A stretch of DNA of 24,489 nucleotides. It comes from JBBQER01 sp052148155. Lineage in GTDB: Bacteria; Actinomycetota; Acidimicrobiia; IMCC26256; PALSA-610. A program made the translations under genes and the position numbers. The notes under the pieces were generated by a model. The model saw only the letters and a program-made list of their open reading frames with translations. It was not told the DNA's origin and did no database searches. Below, piece after piece: positions 7,058-14,085 of this stretch. Numbering within the stretch: position 1 is the stretch's first letter; every line of letters starts with the position of its first letter. The stretch covers positions 1 to 24,489 of the forward strand of contig JBKQIY010000224.1 in assembly GCA_052148155.1 (NCBI GenBank), given 5' to 3'.

Positions 7058-7065
7058 GACACAGG

Positions 7066-7071
7066 ACCGTA
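7066..7071 (-). promoter_or_regulatory. Putative leaderless -10 element of the esterase-thioredoxin gene
   Basis: TACGGT on the minus strand, eight bases before the GTG at 7057, in the 54-base gap after the GH15 gene. It suggests separate transcription from the gene upstream. Confidence 0.5.
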
Positions 7072-7111
7072 GCGCCCGGACCGGCCGGCAGTCCCGACAG
7101 CTGTCCGCATG

Positions 7112-8953
7112 TCAGTGGCGGTGCAGCGACGGGCGCGCCCGGTCGCGGCGCCGGCGGGTCATCGCGAACGTCTCGGGTTCGAGGGTGTGCGCGGCCGCCA
7201 CGAGCGCCAGATGGGTGAAGGCCTGCGGGAAGTTTCCGAGCAGGCGGGGCACGTCCGGGTCGTACTCCTCGGCGTAGAGGCCGACGTCGTTGGCGATCGC
7301 GAGCAGTCGTTCGAACAGGGCGCGCGCGTCGTCGGGGTGGCCGGCGAGCGCGAGCGCCTCCACGAGCCAGAAGCTGCACGGGAGGAACACACCTTCGCGT
7401 TCGCCGATCCCGTCGACCGATTCGTGCGTGGGCACGTAGCGCATGACGAAACCGTCTTGGGTGAGGCCGCCCAGGCTGACGTCTTGGTGAATGGCGCTGA
7501 TCGTCGATTCGACGCGCGGATCGGTGGCGGGCAGGAAACCGACCAGCGGGATCATCAGCACCGCCGCATCCAAATCCGTCCCGTCGTAGGTCTGTGTGAA
7601 GGCGCCTCGCTCCGCGTTGAACGCGCGGTCGCACACCTCGGCGTGGATCTCGTCGCGGATCGCGCGCCACCGGTCAAGCGGCCCGTCGAGCTCCAGCTCC
7701 TCGGCGATCGCGACCGCCCGGTCGAACGCGACCCAGCACATCACTTTCGAGTGCGTGAAGTGTCGCCGCGGTCCCCGCACCTCCCAGATACCTTCGTCGG
7801 GTTCATGCCAGCGGCTTTCGAGCGATTCGACCAACAACCGCAGCAGCGCCCATTGCTCGGCGCTCAACATCATGTCGGCGCGCACCCCTTGCCAGAGCAC
7901 GTCGGCCAGCTCGCCGTACACGTCGAGTTGGAGCTGTTCGTGGGCGGCGTTGCCGGTACGTACCGGCTTCGCGCCGGCGTAACCGGGCAGCCAGTCCAGC
8001 TCCAGCTCGGTGAGGCGACGCTCGCCGGCCACGCCGTACATCGTCTGCAGCTCTTCGGGGCGGCCGGCGGCCGCTCGCAGCAACCATTGGCGCCATCGTG
8101 CCGCTTCGTCGCCGTACCCGCCCGCGATGAGGGCTTCCAAGGTGAGTGTCGCGTCGCGGACCCAGCAGTACCGGTAGTCCCAGTTGCGCGAACCCCCGAA
8201 CGTTTCGGGCAACGACGTGGTGGGAGCGGCGACGATGCCGCCCGTCGGCTCGTAGGTCAGCGACTCGAGGGTCAGCAATGATCGCAGGACCGGGTCGCGC
8301 CACTGACCCGTGTAGTCGCAGCGGGCCGACCAGTTCTTCCAGTGCTTCGTCGTGCGTGAGATCAGCTGTGCGGCACTGCTCGGCATCGACGCGCGGTCGT
8401 GCGACGGGTACCAGCCCAACACGAACGGGACGCGGTCGCGACGACCGACCGTGAATTGCGCGGTGGTTTTCAGGTTCTCGCCCGTCAGACTCACCGGTGT
8501 GCGCAGTTCAAGTCCGTCGGGTCCGGCGACCGCTTGCCAACCGCCGTCGAGCTGGCGTGCCCAGGGAACGATCGAGCCGTAGTCGAAGCGCACCACCAGC
8601 TCCATGTGCATCGTCACTTCGCCGGCCATGCCCTCCACGAGTCGGACGAGCAGGGGACGGTCACGTCCGGTGACGAGGCAGTCGACGACACGCACGCGGC
8701 CGGTGTCGGTGTCGTGTTCGGTTTCGAGCACCATCGAGTCGGTCCGGTACCGGCGGCTCGACTGCGCCGGCGCGGCCGGTGTGATCAGGAACCGGCCGTG
8801 GTCGGATGTTCCGAGGAGCGCGGCGAAGCACGCCGGGCTGTCGAAGCGGGGAACGCACCACCAGTCGATCGAGCCCTGGCGCGACACAATCGCGGCGGAA
8901 TGGCAGTCGCCGAGGAGGGCGTAGTCCTCGAGACGTGCCGGACGGTCGAGCAC
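7112..8953 (-). CDS. Glycoside hydrolase family 15 protein (trehalase/glucoamylase-like)
   Basis: The 613-residue protein matches GH15 enzymes of actinobacteria, which release glucose from trehalose or alpha-glucans by inversion. The N-terminal LEDYALLGDCHSAAIVSRQG and SIDWWCVPRFDSPACFAALL blocks are family hallmarks. The (alpha/alpha)6 catalytic barrel begins about residue 250 with GGSRNWDYRYCWVRDATLTL, and later carries HSKVMCWVAFDRAV, LTQDGFVMRYVP and EREGVFLPCSFWLVEALAL with the expected catalytic glutamates. Length matches the mycobacterial GH15 trehalase type. No signal peptide is seen, so an intracellular substrate is likely. The frame stays open far upstream, but GTG at 8953 is chosen from TAGCGT seven bases before it. 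It is divergent to ppgK, which would phosphorylate its glucose product; this favours trehalase or glucoamylase activity. Confidence 0.9.
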   Translation of the reverse strand: MLDRPARLEDYALLGDCHSAAIVSRQGSIDWWCVPRFDSPACFAALLGTSDHGRFLITPAAPAQSSRRYRTDSMVLETEHDTDTGRVRVVDCLVTGRDRPLLVRLVEGMAGEVTMHMELVVRFDYGSIVPWARQLDGGWQAVAGPDGLELRTPVSLTGENLKTTAQFTVGRRDRVPFVLGWYPSHDRASMPSSAAQLISRTTKHWKNWSARCDYTGQWRDPVLRSLLTLESLTYEPTGGIVAAPTTSLPETFGGSRNWDYRYCWVRDATLTLEALIAGGYGDEAARWRQWLLRAAAGRPEELQTMYGVAGERRLTELELDWLPGYAGAKPVRTGNAAHEQLQLDVYGELADVLWQGVRADMMLSAEQWALLRLLVESLESRWHEPDEGIWEVRGPRRHFTHSKVMCWVAFDRAVAIAEELELDGPLDRWRAIRDEIHAEVCDRAFNAERGAFTQTYDGTDLDAAVLMIPLVGFLPATDPRVESTISAIHQDVSLGGLTQDGFVMRYVPTHESVDGIGEREGVFLPCSFWLVEALALAGHPDDARALFERLLAIANDVGLYAEEYDPDVPRLLGNFPQAFTHLALVAAAHTLEPETFAMTRRRRDRARPSLHRH

Positions 8954-8960
8954 GTAGCCG

Positions 8961-8966
8961 ACGCTA
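8961..8966 (-). promoter_or_regulatory. Putative leaderless -10 element of the GH15 gene
   Basis: TAGCGT on the minus strand, seven bases before the GTG at 8953. It lies 37 bases from the divergent ppgK hexamer, so the two promoters could be co-regulated by one bound protein. Confidence 0.5.
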
Positions 8967-9003
8967 GTCGGGGCGCCGGCTTCGGCAGACCCAACCGCGC
9001 GAG

Positions 9004-9009
9004 TAGCTT
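9004..9009 (+). promoter_or_regulatory. Putative leaderless -10 element of the ppgK-gnd operon
   Basis: TAGCTT followed by seven bases and the ATG at 9017. No Shine-Dalgarno sequence precedes ppgK, in contrast to the downstream gnd. Confidence 0.5.
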
Positions 9010-9016
9010 CACGTCG

Positions 9017-9769
9017 ATGTCGACAACGCAAACCCTCATCGGTGTCGACGTCGGCGGCTCCGGCATCAAGGCCGCGCTCGTCGACCTCGACACCGGGACT
9101 GCTAGTGGCCGGATCCGGGTTGAGACACCGCAACCCGCGACCCCCGACGCGGTGTCGGCGACCGTCGCCACCCTCGTCGGCCAGCTCAACGCCGACGGTC
9201 CGATCGGGTGCACGCTCCCGGCGGTCGTCGTCGGCGGCACGGTACGCACGGCCGCGCACATCGACAACGCCTGGATCGGGACGCACGCAGCTGCGGTGAT
9301 GGGGCGTGCGACCGGTCGGGCGTGCACGGTGTTGAACGATGCCGACGCGGCCGGCATCGCCGAGGCCCGTTTCGGCGCGGCACGCGGTCGGCGTGGCGTG
9401 GTCGTGATGGTGACCGTCGGCACGGGAATCGGGACCGCGCTGCTCAACGACGGCGTCCTCGTCGCGAATTCCGAGCTCGGACATCTCGAAGTGAACGGCA
9501 AAGTCGCCGACAGTTGGGCCTCCGACGCCAAACGGGACGAGAAGCACCTGTCGTGGGGGCAGTGGGCCGAGCGGCTCAACATCTATCTCACTCAGCTTCA
9601 CGCAGTGCTGTGGCCCGAGCTGATCCTGATCGGCGGCGGTGTCGTGAAGAAGGCCGACCTGTTCATCGACCAGCTCAACCCGGGTTGCGAGGTGGAAGTC
9701 GCCGAGCTGGGCAACCTTGCCGGCATCGTCGGCGCGGCGCTTGCGGCGGCCTCCGACAAGGAGTCGTAG
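9017..9769 (+). CDS. ppgK: Polyphosphate glucokinase (ROK family)
   Basis: This 250-residue cytoplasmic enzyme phosphorylates glucose to glucose-6-phosphate using polyphosphate, and usually ATP. It follows the mycobacterial PPGK pattern closely: LIGVDVGGSGIKAALVDLDT near the start (phosphate-binding loop), VRTAAHIDNAWIGT, VLNDADAAGIAEARFGAA with the catalytic aspartate, VTVGTGIGTALLNDGVL, and SELGHLEVNGK, ending in LILIGGGVVKKAD and NLAGIVGAALAAA. It lacks the CxCGxxGC zinc motif of many ROK repressors, as expected for PPGK. The frame remains open upstream over the divergent GH15 gene, but the TAGCTT element supports ATG 9017. The stop TAG directly abuts the gnd ATG, so the two form an operon feeding glucose to the pentose phosphate route. 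Confidence 0.93.
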   Translation: MSTTQTLIGVDVGGSGIKAALVDLDTGTASGRIRVETPQPATPDAVSATVATLVGQLNADGPIGCTLPAVVVGGTVRTAAHIDNAWIGTHAAAVMGRATGRACTVLNDADAAGIAEARFGAARGRRGVVVMVTVGTGIGTALLNDGVLVANSELGHLEVNGKVADSWASDAKRDEKHLSWGQWAERLNIYLTQLHAVLWPELILIGGGVVKKADLFIDQLNPGCEVEVAELGNLAGIVGAALAAASDKES

Positions 9770-10792
9770 ATGCAGCTCGGCATGGTCGGGCTCGGCCGGA
9801 TGGGCGCCAACATCGTGCGGCGGCTCGAACGGGCGGGTCACCAGTGCGTCGTGTACGACCACGACCCGGCACTCGGCGCGGCGCTGGCCAACGAAGGAGC
9901 GACGGCCGCGTCGTCGCTCGCCGATTTCGTCTCGAAGCTTGATACACCGCGTGCGGTGTGGCTGATGGTTCCTGCCGGTATCACCGGCGCCGTGATCGAC
10001 GAGCTCAGGCCGTTGCTTTCGAGCGGCGACGTGATCATCGACGGCGGCAACAGCTTCTACGGCGACGACATCGCGCGTTCGCTGGCCCTCGCCGACGCGA
10101 ACATCGACTACATCGACTGCGGCACCAGCGGCGGCGTGTTCGGCCTCGAACGCGGATACTGCCTGATGATCGGAGGCCCGGACGCCGCGGTGACGCGCCT
10201 CGATCCGATCTTCCGGACGCTCGCTCCCGGTGTCGACGCGGCACCCGAGCGCACACCGGGCCGGACCGGCGACCCCGCGCCGGAGGAGATGGGCTATCTG
10301 CACTGCGGTCCGGCGGGTGCCGGCCACTTCGTGAAGATGGTCCACAACGGCATCGAATACGCGCTCATGGCCGCGTACGCCGAGGGCCTCAACATCCTCC
10401 ACAACGCCGACATCGGTTCGCGCCCGCAGACCGCCGATGCCGAAACCGCTCCTCTTCGCGATCCCGACGCGTACCGTTACGACCTCGACGTCGCCAAAGT
10501 TTCCGAGGTCTGGCGGCGCGGCAGCGTCGTCGCGTCGTGGCTGCTCGATCTCACCGCCGCTGCGCTCCAGGAATCGCCGACGCTCGCGGAGTTCTCCGGA
10601 CGCGTGAGCGACTCAGGTGAAGGCCGCTGGACCGTGACCGCCGCGATCGACGAGGGCGTGCCCGCGCCCGTGATCGCGACCGCGCTGTTCGACCGCTTCA
10701 TCTCCCAAGGCGACGCCGACTTCGCCAACAAGCTCCTGTCGGCGATGCGCAAGCAGTTCGGCGGCCACGACGAGAAGCGCGGCCCGGGTTAA
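9770..10792 (+). CDS. gnd: 6-Phosphogluconate dehydrogenase, decarboxylating, short type
   Basis: This 340-residue enzyme converts 6-phosphogluconate to ribulose-5-phosphate, CO2 and reduced nicotinamide cofactor. It begins with MQLGMVGLGRMGANIVRRL, a Rossmann dinucleotide-binding loop, then shows IIDGGNSFYGDD, GTSGGVFGLERGYCLMIGG and GAGHFVKMVHNGIEYALM with the catalytic lysine. Length is that of the short form (about 300-340 residues) rather than the roughly 470-residue form. The end of the second Rossmann strand reads VVYDHDP, lacking the Arg/Thr pair of NADP-specific long enzymes, so NAD use is possible but inferred. AAGGAG at 9758-9763 within the end of ppgK gives a good ribosome site six bases before the ATG. 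Tandem hairpins follow the stop. Confidence 0.92.
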   Translation: MQLGMVGLGRMGANIVRRLERAGHQCVVYDHDPALGAALANEGATAASSLADFVSKLDTPRAVWLMVPAGITGAVIDELRPLLSSGDVIIDGGNSFYGDDIARSLALADANIDYIDCGTSGGVFGLERGYCLMIGGPDAAVTRLDPIFRTLAPGVDAAPERTPGRTGDPAPEEMGYLHCGPAGAGHFVKMVHNGIEYALMAAYAEGLNILHNADIGSRPQTADAETAPLRDPDAYRYDLDVAKVSEVWRRGSVVASWLLDLTAAALQESPTLAEFSGRVSDSGEGRWTVTAAIDEGVPAPVIATALFDRFISQGDADFANKLLSAMRKQFGGHDEKRGPG

Positions 10793-10811
10793 CTCGGTCC
10801 CACGGTGTTGT

Positions 10812-10846
10812 TTCGGCGGCGAGGCCCCCCCGCACGCGTCGCCGAA
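10812..10846. terminator. First of two tandem hairpins after gnd
   Basis: Arms 10812-10821 and 10837-10846 pair at nine of ten positions (TTCGGCG/CGCCGAA outer block) around a 15-base loop with a run of seven C. It starts 20 bases after the gnd stop. Confidence 0.55.
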
Positions 10847-10877
10847 CCACGGCTCGCATCGCCGAATGCGACCGTGG
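10847..10877. terminator. Second tandem hairpin after gnd
   Basis: CCACGG plus TCGCAT on the left pair with ATGCGA plus CCGTGG on the right: twelve pairs with one bulged C and a six-base loop. It begins immediately after the first hairpin, giving a strong combined terminator for gnd and perhaps the convergent operon. Confidence 0.6.
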
Positions 10878-11121
10878 CATCCGAGCAGATGTTGGATGTC
10901 CGCACGAAGCGGCACTGGTCTGGTCGGATCCGAGCCCCGCACGTCCGCGACGGGGCGCGCCCATCGTGGCGACGACTCGCGTTCACGCAGCGTCACGTGC
11001 ACGCGGTCGTGCCGCGCGGCCGGATGGTCGACGTGCGCGAACGACCGGCCCGTCATCGGCGCCGGTACCGCATCCGCGGCGACTCGCACATCGAGCGAAC
11101 TTATCGAACGATCGGGACTCG

Positions 11122-11925
11122 CTAGACGTCGAAGACGAGCGCCGGTGCGGTCATCGAGGTCGGCTGACCGTGAGGACGGATGGCAGTGCCGATCGCGAAG
11201 AACTCCGTCGCGTGCTCTCCCCAGACGTGATTGGAGATTTGCAGATCGACGCCGACCACACCACGGGCCTGACACGCGTCGGCCTCGGTCTGCATGCGGC
11301 CCAATGCGAGTTCGCGTGCCTCGTAGATTCCCTGCGTGAAGAGATCCATCTCCTGATTGCGCCCGACCTGACCGAGCGACTTGAGGATGCTCTGGTGCGC
11401 GATGTGGTACACGCAGGTGCCGAGCACCATCGACACGGGCACGAATCCGGCCTGGTGGAGCAAATAGAACTCGCGAGCCGTCAGATCCGAAGTGAACGGC
11501 GATCCCGACGGCGCCCGCAGGCTGTTGGGCTCCGCGCCGTACCGCACCGCAGTTCCCGTGGCTGAGAATTCGAGCACTTCCTGTCCCCACGCGTACATCC
11601 GCAACTCGAGATTGACGCCCGTGACACCGTCGGCGTTGAGTGCCTGGGCCTCTTGGGTCATGCGGTTGATGGCGGCGGTACGCGCTTCGTACATCGCCTG
11701 CGTGAGCACGGTGAGTTCCTGGTTCTGATTCCAGCGTCCGACCTGAATTCCGACGTGGTAGATGCTGGTACCCACGACGACACCGAGCGGTTCGAATCCG
11801 GCTTGTTGGAGCACCACGAACTCGTCGACCGAAAGCGTCGACGTGAACGCCTTGTCAGCTCCTCCGCCTGCGGTGTCAGCGAGTCGGGCACCTGCGGCCG
11901 GTGGAATCGAAATCGGGTCGGTCAT
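11122..11925 (-). CDS. Tandem YbjQ/UPF0145-like heavy-metal-binding domain protein
   Basis: The 267-residue protein holds two copies of a YbjQ-like domain. Copy one, about residues 25-135, and copy two, about 140-260, share the pattern of an Asp/Glu-Phe entry (VDEFVVLQQAGFEPLGVVVG and AREFYLLHQAGFVPVSMVLG), then IYHVG or VYHIA, NQELTVLTQAMYEAR versus NQEMDLFTQGIYEAR, ADGVTGVNLEL versus ARGVVGVDLQI, and FSATGTAVR versus FAIGTAIR. YbjQ proteins form pentamers with a metal or small-ligand pocket; their role is unclear. AGGAGA at 11931-11936 precedes the ATG by five bases. The gene follows a small hypothetical gene after 16 bases and is likely co-transcribed with it. Confidence 0.85.
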   Translation of the reverse strand: MTDPISIPPAAGARLADTAGGGADKAFTSTLSVDEFVVLQQAGFEPLGVVVGTSIYHVGIQVGRWNQNQELTVLTQAMYEARTAAINRMTQEAQALNADGVTGVNLELRMYAWGQEVLEFSATGTAVRYGAEPNSLRAPSGSPFTSDLTAREFYLLHQAGFVPVSMVLGTCVYHIAHQSILKSLGQVGRNQEMDLFTQGIYEARELALGRMQTEADACQARGVVGVDLQISNHVWGEHATEFFAIGTAIRPHGQPTSMTAPALVFDV

Positions 11926-11941
11926 GCGGTTCTCCTGCTCG

Positions 11942-12292
11942 TCAGGGATTCTCTTCGATGGTGGCGTCGACGTCGTCGTTCAGGCGTTGCACCCAGTCGG
12001 TCCAGGTGACGGCGTGGGGGGTGAGGCCGACGCCGCCGACCGCGTCGCCGATCTCGGCGGTGACCTTGCCTCCTCGGACCGTGACCCGGTAGCTATGGTC
12101 ACCGACGATGAAGCGGGCACTTTCGAGCCGGCCGAATCCCCACAGGCCGCGCCGTGACACCCGCACCGCGCCGAGCCCGAGATGGGAACGCAGGGTGCGT
12201 ACAAGATCTTCGAGGGCGCGACGCTGATCCTTCGTGGACTGCTCGAAGCGTTGCAGGGCCGCTCGTAGACCGTCGTCCGCACTTGCCGGCAC
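11942..12292 (-). CDS. Conserved-looking small hypothetical protein
   Basis: I do not recognise this 116-residue protein. It starts with an alpha-helical segment (LRAALQRFEQSTKDQRRALE) that could form a short coiled coil, then a predicted beta-rich part: VRVSRRGLWGFGRLE, ARFIVGDHSYRVTVRGGKV and TAEIGDAVGGVGL, and ends with a helix around WTDWVQRLNDDVDATIEE. No signal peptide or membrane segment is visible. The frame can be extended 36 residues upstream, but the GTG at 12292 is chosen because TAGATT lies seven bases before it. It sits 16 bases ahead of the tandem YbjQ gene, suggesting a shared function with it. Confidence 0.65.
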   Translation of the reverse strand: MPASADDGLRAALQRFEQSTKDQRRALEDLVRTLRSHLGLGAVRVSRRGLWGFGRLESARFIVGDHSYRVTVRGGKVTAEIGDAVGGVGLTPHAVTWTDWVQRLNDDVDATIEENP

Positions 12293-12299
12293 GGACCGC

Positions 12300-12305
12300 A
12301 ATCTA
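12300..12305 (-). promoter_or_regulatory. Putative leaderless -10 element of the 12292 operon
   Basis: TAGATT on the minus strand, seven bases before the GTG at 12292. This closest-to-consensus hexamer sets the start and would drive both the hypothetical and YbjQ genes. Confidence 0.5.
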
Positions 12306-12686
12306 CCCGTGGCCGCGCATCGAGGACGCGGCGACAAGACTGAAGGTTGACATTCACACGGTCTGTGATCGTGTACGCCGGATTCGCGATCGTGGATCAC
12401 GCGGTGGACAACACGACCGGGTCGGTCGCGTCGCGTGCGCCGCGATGAGGTCGCGTCGACGATTCACGAAGGATCGACGGTCACGGTCGACACCACCTTC
12501 GAGTCGCTGGTGTCGTGGATCGACCACCGCGGGTTCCAGCGGGTTGGACGCCGCCGCGGTTGTCCCACCATTGGGTGGGGACGACCTGTGCAGCTCCGTA
12601 CCGAGCTCCCGATGCCGATCGCTCGTTTGAGAAACCGGCCGCAGACACGCCGGCGGGCTGCGTACGTGCTAACCCGATGGGATGGG
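12306..12686 (+). other. Possible decayed coding sequence or long leader before the membrane-protein gene
   Basis: The region has no intact recognisable gene. Two plus-strand segments in different frames look coding: 12347-12445 (reading TFTRSVIVYAGFAIVDHAVD, then NTTGSVASRAPR, then stop) and 12435-12545 (reading EVASTIHEGSTVTVDTT, then FESLVSWIDHRGFQ). In the second, 29 of the 35 codons I counted end in G or C. They overlap at about 12440, as if one reading frame had been broken by a frameshift. No homology is recognised. A TTGACA hexamer at 12347-12352 resembles a -35 box but lacks a good -10. The second segment is in frame with the downstream membrane gene. Confidence 0.3.
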
Positions 12687-13292
12687 ATGCGGGTGAACGG
12701 TTCGCAGGCCGGCGTGGACCGGCACACGGCGCAGCGGTTGGCGATCGGCGGGGTGGTCGGACCGCTTGCCTTCGTCACGACGTGGGCGCTTGCCGGTTCG
12801 GCCACACCGGGCTATTCGCCGGTCAACGATGCGATCAGCGATCTGGCCGCGACGCACGCACCGACCCGGGTCGCGATGACGCTCGGCTTCGTCGCGTTCA
12901 GTGCCGGGGTCATCCCGTTTGGCTTCGCGTTGCGGGCGGCCCGCGCCGGTCCGGCGTGGATCCCGGCCGTCGCGACGGCCGGCTTCACGCTCGCCGTCGC
13001 GGCGACGCCGCTCGGCGCGCCGGTCAGAGACGTCATCCACGGAACGTTCGCTTCGGCGGGCTACGTCACGTTGGTTGCCGTGCCGGTGCTTGCGTCGCGC
13101 GATCTCGCACGCGCAGGCCATGCGGGTTGGGCCCGCTACTCCCGTGCGACCGGCCTGCTCGCCGGATCGTGTCTCCTTGCCAGCACGTTGGGTCCGTTCC
13201 ATGGGCTGTTTCAGCGCGTCGGGTTGACGATCGGCGACGTGTGGCTCGTCGCGGTCGCGTCGCAGCTCGTGCTGGCACGCGAGATGTTCTGA
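12687..13292 (+). CDS. DUF998-like integral membrane protein
   Basis: The 201-residue protein appears to span the membrane about six times: segments near residues 15-30 (IGGVVGPLAFVTTWALAG), 58-76 (VAMTLGFVAFSAGVIPFG), 90-105, 120-135, 150-165 and 180-198. The block SATPGYSPVNDAISDLAA between the first two segments is the typical signature of the DUF998 family, small membrane proteins of unknown role. The start is uncertain: ATG 12687 is used, a GTG six bases on is possible, and no clear Shine-Dalgarno or -10 element precedes either. The frame also stays open upstream. Its stop lies nine bases from the convergent RidA-family gene. Confidence 0.75.
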   Translation: MRVNGSQAGVDRHTAQRLAIGGVVGPLAFVTTWALAGSATPGYSPVNDAISDLAATHAPTRVAMTLGFVAFSAGVIPFGFALRAARAGPAWIPAVATAGFTLAVAATPLGAPVRDVIHGTFASAGYVTLVAVPVLASRDLARAGHAGWARYSRATGLLAGSCLLASTLGPFHGLFQRVGLTIGDVWLVAVASQLVLAREMF

Positions 13293-13301
13293 ACGGCGCG
13301 A

Positions 13302-13760
13302 CTATTCGACCCGTGCGATGAGCTCGATCTCGACCGCGATCCCGAACGGCAACGCGGCCAGACCAAGGGCTGAGCGGGTGTGGCGGCCGCGATCGCCGAA
13401 CACGTCGACCAGCAGGTCGGAACATCCGTCGATCACAGCCGGCATCTGGTCGAACGACCCGCCGACGTTGACCATGCCGAACACCTTGACGATCTGTTCG
13501 ACACGATCGAGAGATCCGAGATCGGCGCGCATGGTCGCCAGCAACGACAGCGCGGTCATCCGTGCCGCTTCACGACCTTGGGCGAGGGTCAGGTCGGTGC
13601 CGACCTTGCCGATCATCGCAGCCGTCCCCGAGATCGGGCCGTGGCCACCGACGAACAACAGGTCTCCGGTACGCACACTCGACAGGTAATTCGCGGCTGG
13701 GGGGAAGGGTTCGGGAAGGACGATTCCGAGCTCGACCAGTCTCACGTCGATACTGCCCAT
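13302..13760 (-). CDS. RidA/YjgF/UK114 family protein
   Basis: The 152-residue protein belongs to the RidA-like superfamily, trimeric proteins that often hydrolyse reactive enamines or imines. LFVGGHGPISG, AAMIGKVGTDLTLAQGREAA, DLGSLDRVEQIVKVFGMVN, SFDQMPAVIDGCSDLLVDVF and the C-terminal RHTRSALGLAALPFGIAVEI give the family order. An arginine is present in that last block, but the classic RidA motif is not exact, so it is a subfamily member with uncertain activity. The ATG at 13760 is supported by TACGGT six bases upstream; a longer in-frame beginning is arginine-rich and unlikely. The protein is cytoplasmic. Confidence 0.88.
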   Translation of the reverse strand: MGSIDVRLVELGIVLPEPFPPAANYLSSVRTGDLLFVGGHGPISGTAAMIGKVGTDLTLAQGREAARMTALSLLATMRADLGSLDRVEQIVKVFGMVNVGGSFDQMPAVIDGCSDLLVDVFGDRGRHTRSALGLAALPFGIAVEIELIARVE

Positions 13761-13766
13761 CCGCGC

Positions 13767-13772
13767 ACCGTA
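13767..13772 (-). promoter_or_regulatory. Putative leaderless -10 element of the RidA-family gene
   Basis: TACGGT on the minus strand, six bases before the ATG at 13760. An inverted repeat ACCCG/CGGGT (13772-13785) abuts its upstream edge and could be an operator. Confidence 0.5.
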
Positions 13773-14047
13773 CCCGCCGACGGGTGCGCGACTCCCTGAG
13801 CGGCTTCCGACGTGACAACGTGGTCGTGCCGCGCGACGTTCGCACGCATTGGCGGCCGACGATTGGCTTGTCGACGGGTCGACCTCACGCTTGCCGGCCG
13901 GGTCAGGCGACGTCGTCGTCGGCTCCAACCGCGGCGGAACGTCGACGTTGTTGTGCCTGGTCACCGGGCCACGACGCCGACCGCCGACCGCATGGTCGGG
14001 CATGCCGGTTCGACCGCGGCAGCCCCCGGTGACGTTCAGTTCGTGGT

Positions 14048-14063
14048 TCGCGCCGCGGCGCGA
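14048..14063. repeat. 16-base perfect palindrome behind zwf
   Basis: TCGCGCCGCGGCGCGA is exactly self-complementary. It begins 22 bases after the end of zwf on the minus strand and may contribute to termination or bind a protein. Confidence 0.4.
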
Positions 14064-14072
14064 CTGACCGGA

Positions 14073-14084
14073 CGCGACGTCGCG
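14073..14084. repeat. 12-base palindrome next to the zwf stop
   Basis: CGCGACGTCGCG lies one base after the zwf stop codon. With the palindrome at 14048-14063 it forms a pair that may be the zwf terminator region; chance is possible for this length. Confidence 0.3.
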
Positions 14085-14085
14085 C

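Larger units (their letters stand above)
10793..11121. other. Intergenic region between gnd and the convergent YbjQ gene
   Basis: The 329 bases between the two convergent stops hold the tandem hairpins at 10812-10877. Beyond them, 10878-11121 is GC-rich with open but arginine-rich frames on both strands that look like composition shadows. I see no supported gene there. Confidence 0.4.
13773..14085. other. Intergenic region between RidA-family gene start and zwf end
   Basis: This 313-base stretch lies between two minus-strand genes. It contains the RidA promoter hairpin, two palindromes behind zwf, and a plus-strand open frame from TTG 13849 to 14067 with coding-like codon use. That frame reads GSNRGGTSTLLCLVTG at 13921-13968, which recalls a degenerate Walker A of ABC ATPases (threonine instead of lysine). 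I see no start signal for it and do not call a gene. Confidence 0.3.

Noticed and set aside
8954..10402. Long minus-strand extension of the GH15 frame across ppgK and most of gnd
   Set aside because: It is antisense to two securely identified plus-strand genes and has no recognisable domains; the family length and the TAGCGT element put the start at 8953.
12347..12352. TTGACA as a -35 promoter element
   Set aside because: No acceptable -10 hexamer lies 16-19 bases downstream on the plus strand, so a promoter was not called.
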